NCBI GenBank assembly: GCA_031267955.1
Contig: JAIRYB010000162.1
Coordinates: 1 to 27,217, forward strand
Source: Spirochaetaceae bacterium
GTDB taxonomy: Bacteria; Spirochaetota; Spirochaetia; Treponematales; Breznakiellaceae
Length of the DNA: 27,217 nt
Reading direction: 5' to 3'
Below, piece after piece: positions 22,388-27,217 of this stretch. The notes under the pieces were generated by a model. That model was not told the DNA's origin. It searched no databases and was given only the letters and a program-made list of their open reading frames with translations. The translations under genes were made by a program, and so were the position numbers. The first letter of the stretch is position 1. The number at the start of each line of letters is the position of its first letter.

Positions 22388-23200
22388 TCATTCAGGCCGG
22401 AACCGCCCCAGTACCGCGAGCATTCTGGTATAGGCGGGGCCCTGCCGGCGGAAAGAACCCAGGCGTTCGTCGGTAAAGGTGCAGTCCCGGCAGACCGCTA
22501 TGTTCCGCACGCCGGCGCCGGCAAGGAGCCGGGCGTTGGCGGCCTGCATGCTGAGATAAAAGCCCGGCCCGCCGGGAAGATCGCCGCGTTCGCCTGTTAC
22601 CGGCCCCAGGGGGAATTCTCCCGAAGGGCCGCCGAATTCCGCCTCAAAAGCGCGCGCCCTTTCCCTGTCCACCCGGTAGCAGCAGCCCTGGATACAGGGG
22701 CCGAGTACGGCGGCGACTGTTTCGGGCCGGGAATGCCAGCGCGCCTGCATAAGGCGCAGGGCGTCCAGGACTATGCCGGTCCCCCTCCAGCCGGAATGGA
22801 CCAGGGCGAAAGGCCCGTCCCCGGAATCGCGGCCCCCGGTATCGTACAAAAACACCGGGAGGCAGTCCGCCACCGTCACCGAAAGGCTTACGGCAGCGTC
22901 GCTGCTTGCCAGCCCGTCCGCTTCCCTGTCCGTCGCCGCGCTGCGGCGGTCCACAACAACAAGGCCGCGCGAATGGACCTGCCTGACGGAAAATACCGGC
23001 GCGCCGCCCAGCCCAAGGGATGCGAGGAATTTTTCCCGCGCCGGACTATCCTGCCCCGCGGCGCGGACCATATCGCCCGCGAAACAGGAGGATACGGCGC
23101 ATCCGGGGCGGCTCAATTCCGCGCCCTCGTAGACAAAAGGGAAGCGCGCGAACAGCGGGTCTTTATCCGGAAAATCCAGGGAGAAAAAACTGATATTCAT
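22388..23200 (-). CDS. pgeF: Multicopper-oxidase-like purine nucleoside phosphorylase / PgeF (YfiH family)
   Basis: A 270-residue protein of the laccase-domain (YfiH/YlmD/LACC1) family. Members act on purine nucleosides, and E. coli PgeF prevents wrong amino acids in peptidoglycan precursors. The metal-binding trio is visible: His76 in SVRQVHSRG, Cys113 in VTVADCLPVFL and His135 in ALVHSGWRGT. GPCIQGCCYRV follows at about 167. The ATG at 23200 overlaps the stop of the upstream unknown gene by 4 nt (ATGA), so the two are co-translated. The exact cellular role here is not fixed by sequence. Confidence 0.92.
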   Translation of the reverse strand: MNISFFSLDFPDKDPLFARFPFVYEGAELSRPGCAVSSCFAGDMVRAAGQDSPAREKFLASLGLGGAPVFSVRQVHSRGLVVVDRRSAATDREADGLASSDAAVSLSVTVADCLPVFLYDTGGRDSGDGPFALVHSGWRGTGIVLDALRLMQARWHSRPETVAAVLGPCIQGCCYRVDRERARAFEAEFGGPSGEFPLGPVTGERGDLPGGPGFYLSMQAANARLLAGAGVRNIAVCRDCTFTDERLGSFRRQGPAYTRMLAVLGRFRPE

Positions 23201-24876
23201 TTGCCGGTCTCAAGCCGGCCAATAGCCTTGAGTATTCCCGCGCCTTCCTTCAGCTTTAGGGCCGCGTTCCTCAAACCTTCCGTAAATTTAGTACTTTTTC
23301 CGTTAAGCTGAGGCAGGTTGGAAAGCGTATCGTAATTACCGTCCGCCTCTTTATCGGTAATACCGTTAAGCACTTTTACCATGCCGTTCATCGCGATGCC
23401 CGCCCCCTCTACAATGGCGGCGGCCTGTTCGTCTATTTCCTCCTGGATGATCTGGAATTTCCGCCGTTTCGCGACCGGCGCGGATATCTCCTTCCTGGTC
23501 TGGGCGTAACGCTTCCCCCAATCGCCCCTGGGGGCAAGATTCTCATCGAAGCGCCCAATCATATCGTCAAGCTTTATAAGCTCGTTGTAATTTTCCGTGT
23601 ACTCCAGCTTGTTATCCTTTTTGTAGAATTCCCCGTCAATAAGCACGGTCCGCAGGAACGGGTTGAGCCCGGTCATAAAAACACTGGAATAAAAAGTAAG
23701 GAGAAAGCCAAGGCTTTCCGCGTGAAGCACCGGAAGCCCGTCGGGTTTTGTCTCGGATTCGGCGTTTGCGAGGAACCTGGGTTCCACGCCCTGGAAAAAG
23801 CCCGCGCAGGTTTTCTGCAATTCCCGGCGGCGGCGGTTTCCGAAATAGGCAAAGAACGCGGAATCGATATGCCGCTTCCAGTAATCCTTGTAGAGCGCGA
23901 ACCAGTCTTCTCCCCCGGAAATAGTCTTTGGAGCCAGGGATATGTCCCTGGCGGCAATGCGGGCAACCAGGGCAAGGGGGATTTTCCGGTTAAAGTCCCG
24001 GATAGCGGCAATAGAAGTTTCCGCCTGGGTAAGGAGTTTTTGGGTTTCCGACTGTACGTCCGCCCCGGCGCCCTGTTCCTGGAGGATAAAAATAAAAAGC
24101 GATTCAAGCAGACTCATGGGAGGGCATTCTTTCAGGGAAAAGAGGATATTGTTCAGGCTGACAAGGGCGTCCCGCACAATAACGGCCCTACAGGCCATGC
24201 CGCCGAACCCGGCGTTGTTTGTAAAAGCCATAATAAAGCGGTCATAGAGAAAGGAAGAAAGTTCTCTAAGGCAGCTCAGGGACCGGGCGGCGGCGTACAT
24301 CCTGCCCCGCTGTTCTTCGGAGATCGCCTGGATAGCCTCCTCAAATTCCTTTTGCGCAAGCTGCCTCAAGGCCGATTCCGGCAGCCCGGGATGCTTGTCC
24401 GCGATAATGGCGGGGTCTGTTTCGGAAACCAGCCGGGAATGGATTTCTTCCATTTCAAGGGACCCCAGAAACCCGTAAAAAGCCCCCTTGTCGCGGCTGA
24501 AGCCCGTATCCAGGGCCGAGTAGAAAAAACGGGAATTAGCCTTGAGCCTGCCGATCGCCTCGTAGAACTGGGGGAGCAGGTACCCCGACGCGCTGTAAAA
24601 TCCGGGGGCCTTTGTTTCCGCCTCCTTGCCAAGTTTGACAAGCTCCCTGTTTTTAAAAACCGCGAGGGGGCTCTGGGATTTGAAAAGCCCCAGGATGTAG
24701 TACCAGATACGCAAAAATATGGAAAGTTTTGAAAAACGCCGTTCCGCGTCCTCCTCAAAATTCGAATCATCCGTATCCTGGTACAGGGGGTCCTGCGAAA
24801 TAAGCGACAGGCTTTTAAGCTTTTCAAGCAGTTCTTTCCGTTCCGTCAGGGACAAGCTGGAGGCCAGCCTGCTCAT
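23197..24876 (-). CDS. Large spirochaete-type protein of unknown function
   Basis: A 559-residue protein I cannot assign to a known function. It resembles an uncharacterised family I associate with spirochaetes (DUF5312-like, from memory, unverified). Near the start it has a basic-hydrophobic patch (LSIFLRIWYYILGLFKSQ, about 51-68) that could attach to the membrane, then long mixed helices. No catalytic motif was seen. The ATG at 24876 is chosen over 24894 or further upstream because the predicted promoter places the transcript start near 24895. That leaves an 18-nt leader with GGAAGAAG as ribosome site. It is co-translated with pgeF. Confidence 0.8.
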   Translation of the reverse strand: MSRLASSLSLTERKELLEKLKSLSLISQDPLYQDTDDSNFEEDAERRFSKLSIFLRIWYYILGLFKSQSPLAVFKNRELVKLGKEAETKAPGFYSASGYLLPQFYEAIGRLKANSRFFYSALDTGFSRDKGAFYGFLGSLEMEEIHSRLVSETDPAIIADKHPGLPESALRQLAQKEFEEAIQAISEEQRGRMYAAARSLSCLRELSSFLYDRFIMAFTNNAGFGGMACRAVIVRDALVSLNNILFSLKECPPMSLLESLFIFILQEQGAGADVQSETQKLLTQAETSIAAIRDFNRKIPLALVARIAARDISLAPKTISGGEDWFALYKDYWKRHIDSAFFAYFGNRRRRELQKTCAGFFQGVEPRFLANAESETKPDGLPVLHAESLGFLLTFYSSVFMTGLNPFLRTVLIDGEFYKKDNKLEYTENYNELIKLDDMIGRFDENLAPRGDWGKRYAQTRKEISAPVAKRRKFQIIQEEIDEQAAAIVEGAGIAMNGMVKVLNGITDKEADGNYDTLSNLPQLNGKSTKFTEGLRNAALKLKEGAGILKAIGRLETGK

Positions 24877-24901
24877 AGTCCCAGCTTCTTCCATAATATC
24901 A

Positions 24902-24930
24902 ATAATATGCCCTGGGGGGAGAGCGGTCAA
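24902..24930 (-). promoter_or_regulatory. Promoter of the unknown gene/pgeF operon
   Basis: TTGACC (24930-24925), 17 nt, TATTAT (24907-24902): five of six matches in each box with ideal spacing. The predicted start near 24895 rules against start codons upstream of 24894 for the following gene. Confidence 0.7.
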
Positions 24931-25010
24931 CGGCCGGCATTCGGGCCTCGCGAAAAAGCTAATCTTTTGTTTACCCTGTCCGATATACAAAATAAGGGGA
25001 CAGTTTAACT

Positions 25011-25403
25011 ATGGTCGGCGGCATACTGCGGACATCAGCTTTTCCAACCATTGGCTACGCGATCAACGCGTCGGCGGGCGGAAAAATGTCCCTGCCCGTC
25101 GCCCCCTCGGCCTATATTTATTCCCATTTCCGCCATGTTTCCGGTGTTCCCGCACCTGAAGGCAGCAGGGGCGTAGCCATCAGCAAACTCAAGATTCTGG
25201 ACGTACTTATCGAACAGCTCGCCCGGATCAAAAAGAATCCCGATACCGGGCTTACCGCGGACGCCCCTTCCGACGAACAACTCGATGTTCTCATCAAGCA
25301 CTACGAATCCCAGATCCGGGCGGCCCAGGCAGCCAATACCGCCATGCCCTATAACCCCGCGCCCCCGTCCTCCGCCGGGGCATTGCTCAGCCTTAGCGCC
25401 TGA
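25011..25403 (+). CDS. Small conserved-looking protein of unknown function
   Basis: A 130-residue soluble protein, divergent from the 559-residue gene. The sequence has an ordered N-terminal part (LPVAPSAYIYSHFRHVSGVP then GVAISKLKILDVLIEQLARI), a two-helix middle (SDEQLDVLIKHYESQIRAAQ) and a Pro/Ala/Ser-rich end. It contains no membrane helix or signal peptide. I believe similar proteins occur in other treponemes but cannot name a family. The ATG at 25011 has AGGGGA about 12 nt upstream, a slightly long spacing. The opposite-strand frame over the same bases (25035-25418) is Gly-rich without structure and is rejected. Confidence 0.65.
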   Translation: MVGGILRTSAFPTIGYAINASAGGKMSLPVAPSAYIYSHFRHVSGVPAPEGSRGVAISKLKILDVLIEQLARIKKNPDTGLTADAPSDEQLDVLIKHYESQIRAAQAANTAMPYNPAPPSSAGALLSLSA

Positions 25404-25535
25404 AAGGACGCCCGGCATTACCGGCTCGCCATCGAATCATCAGGCGCGATACGCCTAACGCCTCGCGCGAAAGCCCAGGCATAAAATGCAAACGCCGAAC
25501 GCCGTAGTGTATCATTCAAAAATCTGACCGAACGC

Positions 25536-25564
25536 TTGACACATCCTGTCTGCGGGTTTATTAT
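25536..25564 (+). promoter_or_regulatory. Promoter of the Gfo/Idh/MocA oxidoreductase gene
   Basis: TTGACA (25536-25541), 17 nt, TATTAT (25559-25564): a perfect -35, five of six in the -10. The transcript should start near 25571, leaving a leader of about 205 nt. Confidence 0.75.
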
Positions 25565-25570
25565 ATATTG

Positions 25571-25777
25571 TTAATGGGAGCGTGATCGTTTCTGCTTTTT
25601 CTCCGGCAAGGCTCCAAATAGCCTTTTGTCGTTGGGCTTTCGGCCCGATATCCCGCAACAAGCCCCCTTTCCGGACGATTTAAAAAATAATTTTAGTTAA
25701 AAGAACGCCTGCAAAATACCGGCCCGCGTTGCCTGGGTTGAGGCAGACAGTTCTATTCTTTTTTTACGGAGGCAAAA
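25571..25777 (+). promoter_or_regulatory. Long structured 5' leader, possible regulatory RNA
   Basis: Within the leader an outer stem TCCGG (25602-25606) / CCGGA (25671-25675) can enclose AAGGCT/AGCCTT (25608-25625) and GGGC/GCCC (25634-25646). Further on, TGCCT/AGGCA (25730-25745) is followed by a seven-T run (about 25759-25765) just before the ribosome site. It matches no riboswitch class I can recognise by eye. Confidence 0.35.
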
Positions 25778-26950
25778 ATGATCGAAGGAAGTGCTGATAC
25801 CAAGATCACCGGAAAACTTAAGTACGGCATGGTCGGAGGCGGCCAGGGCGCTTTTATCGGCGATGTGCATCGTAAATCCATCGCGCTGGACGGGTTTGCG
25901 GAAATCGCGGCGGGCTGTTTTTCCCGTTCCCCGGAAAATACCCTGGCTACGGGGAAGAGTCTGGGGATTGCCCCGGAGCGGCTTTATAAAACCTATGAGG
26001 AAATGGCCGAGGAGGAATCCAAACGGCCCGACAGGATCGATTTTGCGGTAATAGTTACCCCCAACGCGGGCCATTATCCCGCCGCCAGGGCTTTTCTAAG
26101 CCGGGGTATTCCGGTAGTGTGCGACAAGCCGCTTACCATTGAAACTTCGGAAGCCCAGGAGCTGGCGGACCTGGCAAAGAAAAATAACCTTTTGTTTATG
26201 GTGACCTATACCTATACCGGGAACGCCACGATAAAACACGCCCGGGAGCTGATCAAACAGGGGGAAATCGGGGAGATCAAGTTTATCAACGCCGAATACC
26301 CCCAGGAATGGCTTTTGGCGCCGGCGGAAAAACAGGGGAGCAAGCAGGCCGAATGGCGGACGGATCCAAAGCTGGCGGGAAAATCCAACAGCGTGGGCGA
26401 CCTCGGCTCCCATGTGGAAAATATGATCTCCTATGTTACGGGGCTGCGGATCAAATCGATACTGGCAAGGCTCGACAAGATAGGCCCGGGGCGGGTCCTG
26501 GACGACAACGCCTCCGTCATGCTGGAATACGAGGGGGGCGCGAAAGGGCTTTTCTGGACCAGCCAAATCGCCGCCGGTTATGACAACGCCTTCCGTTTCA
26601 GGATATTCGGTACCAAGGGCGCTATCCAGTGGAACGAGGAACAGTCCAACTATCTGGAAATTTTCCGCTTTGGCCAGCCCAACGCGGTGCTGTCACGGGG
26701 CAAGGACCCCTTCTACCCCCACGCGCAGTCCTTCTCCAGGGTTCCGGCGGGCCATCCCGAAGGGTATTTCGAGGCGCTGGCGAATATCTACAAAACCTAC
26801 ATAGGCGCCCTGATTAAGCAAAAGGCCGGGGAGGCGCTGGCTCCGGAAGACCTGGATTTCCCGGGCGCGGAAATGGGCCTGGACGGCGTCAAATTTATCG
26901 GCAAATGCGTGGAAAGTTCCCAGAAGGGATCTGTCTGGGTCGATTTTTAA
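25778..26950 (+). CDS. Gfo/Idh/MocA-family NAD(P)-dependent oxidoreductase
   Basis: A 390-residue cytoplasmic dehydrogenase acting on sugars, inositols or related polyols. The Rossmann fold opens with YGMVGGGQGAFIGDVHRKSI (16-35). The conserved Lys motif reads CDKPLT (115-120; Asp in place of the common Glu of EKP). The substrate-side segment SVGDLGSHVENM places Asp208 and His212 as catalytic candidates. The length and YTYTGN / EWRTDP segments fit sugar-type members. An ACGGAGG ribosome site precedes the ATG. A sugar phosphate isomerase/epimerase gene follows 141 nt later, a pairing common in inositol or rare-sugar breakdown. The substrate is unknown. Confidence 0.9.
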   Translation: MIEGSADTKITGKLKYGMVGGGQGAFIGDVHRKSIALDGFAEIAAGCFSRSPENTLATGKSLGIAPERLYKTYEEMAEEESKRPDRIDFAVIVTPNAGHYPAARAFLSRGIPVVCDKPLTIETSEAQELADLAKKNNLLFMVTYTYTGNATIKHARELIKQGEIGEIKFINAEYPQEWLLAPAEKQGSKQAEWRTDPKLAGKSNSVGDLGSHVENMISYVTGLRIKSILARLDKIGPGRVLDDNASVMLEYEGGAKGLFWTSQIAAGYDNAFRFRIFGTKGAIQWNEEQSNYLEIFRFGQPNAVLSRGKDPFYPHAQSFSRVPAGHPEGYFEALANIYKTYIGALIKQKAGEALAPEDLDFPGAEMGLDGVKFIGKCVESSQKGSVWVDF

Positions 26951-26976
26951 CGGACACAGGCAGGGCGGGAAATAAT

Positions 26977-27012
26977 GGAAGGGCCGGGCTCCTGTCATTG
27001 CCCAAGCCCTTC
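26977..27012. terminator. Stem-loop between the oxidoreductase and epimerase genes
   Basis: GAAGGGC (26978-26984) pairs with GCCCTTC (27006-27012), extended inside by GGC/GCC across a small internal loop, with a loop of about 10 nt. No U-run follows, so at best a partial terminator or a processing site. Confidence 0.4.
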
Positions 27013-27033
27013 TATTCCGTTTCCCGGCCCGTT

Positions 27034-27062
27034 TTGAAATTGTATTTTGAAATTATTATAAG
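27034..27062 (+). promoter_or_regulatory. Promoter candidate for the epimerase gene
   Basis: TTGAAA (27034-27039), 17 nt, TATAAG (27057-27062) in an A/T-rich stretch. Two thirds of the -35 and five of six of the -10 match. It suggests the downstream gene has its own start in addition to any read-through. Confidence 0.55.
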
Positions 27063-27091
27063 ATCATTAAGACTATATTGAGGAGTTTTTT

Positions 27092-27217
27092 ATGGCACGA
27101 CCTGTTACTATTTTTACCGGGCAATGGGCGGACCTGCCCTTTGACGTAGTTTGCGGAAAGGTAAAGTCCTTCGGCTACGACGGGGTGGAGATCGCCTGCT
27201 GGGGGGATCACCTGGAT
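27092..27217 (+). CDS. Sugar phosphate isomerase/epimerase (TIM barrel), N-terminal part
   Basis: Only the first 42 codons are in the window. They read VTIFTGQWADLPFDVV then KVKSFGYDGVEIACWGDHLD, the first beta-alpha unit of xylose-isomerase-like TIM-barrel proteins (AP endonuclease 2 superfamily), where GYDGVEIACWGDHLD is a very typical second strand. The ATG at 27092 has AGGAG 8 nt upstream. It probably works with the preceding Gfo/Idh/MocA oxidoreductase in a sugar or cyclitol pathway. Confidence 0.85.
   Translation, partial: MARPVTIFTGQWADLPFDVVCGKVKSFGYDGVEIACWGDHLD

Larger units (their letters stand above)
25404..25777. other. 374-nt intergenic region with promoter and structured leader
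   Basis: The left part (to about 25530) has no gene and a small hairpin AGGCG/CGCCT near 25443-25457. The right part holds the oxidoreductase promoter and its long leader, described separately. No tRNA-like fold or coding frame was found. Confidence 0.5.

Noticed and set aside
1..27217. Search for tRNA, rRNA, CRISPR array, transposase, integrase or phage genes
   Set aside because: No cloverleaf-like sequence, conserved rRNA word, regularly spaced repeat or mobile-element protein was recognised by eye on either strand.

Overview
The window reads as a chromosomal segment from a spirochaete of the treponeme group. This rests on a complete V/A-type ATPase operon instead of an F-type one, spirochaete-type uncharacterised proteins, and TRAP, PTS and amino-acid fermentation genes. 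The DNA is GC-rich (roughly 60% by eye), higher than the host-associated pathogenic treponemes I know of, so a gut-symbiotic treponeme such as a termite-gut relative is my best guess. That last step is inference. No rRNA, tRNA, CRISPR array, insertion sequence or prophage gene was found.

Layout. Positions 1-9569 hold minus-strand metabolic and transport genes. Read in transcription order from the right, these are an amino-acid ABC transporter (binding protein, permease, ATPase), indolepyruvate:ferredoxin oxidoreductase iorA-iorB, an orphan PTS EIIC-like membrane protein, a RarD-type permease overlapping a mannose-1-phosphate guanylyltransferase, and the start of a TRAP transporter binding protein. 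The ABC transporter plus IorAB suggests uptake and ferredoxin-linked fermentation of amino acids. Positions 9570-10083 are a gene-free spacer with nested inverted repeats and what looks like a fossil ORF. Positions 10084-11419 (plus strand) hold a three-gene module: a small two-helix His-rich membrane protein, an ECF sigma factor and a short DtxR-like metal regulator.

Positions 11451-22191 are one long minus-strand run: secG, a PTS EIIA-type protein, V-ATPase G/H-like, C, I, K, F, E, A, B, D, a universal stress protein and a flavodoxin-like protein. Most neighbours overlap or nearly touch, and a good sigma-70-type promoter lies before secG. Positions 22388-24876 hold pgeF behind a 559-residue spirochaete-type protein of unknown function, with a convincing promoter. 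A small unknown plus-strand gene follows at 25011. Then comes a plus-strand Gfo/Idh/MocA oxidoreductase with a 210-nt structured leader, and a sugar phosphate isomerase/epimerase cut by the window end.

Themes worth a second look: (i) in-frame, low-complexity Gly/Ala/Ser/Asn insertions in conserved proteins (iorA three times, V-ATPase B, C and E), some visibly tandem-repetitive and one carrying an 8-base homopolymer; (ii) a four-hairpin cassette upstream of iorA that pairs fully only as minus-strand RNA; (iii) a terminator-like hairpin just after the V-ATPase proteolipid gene; (iv) the sigma factor / His-rich membrane protein / DtxR module; (v) a PTS phosphocarrier domain built into the V-ATPase transcription unit.
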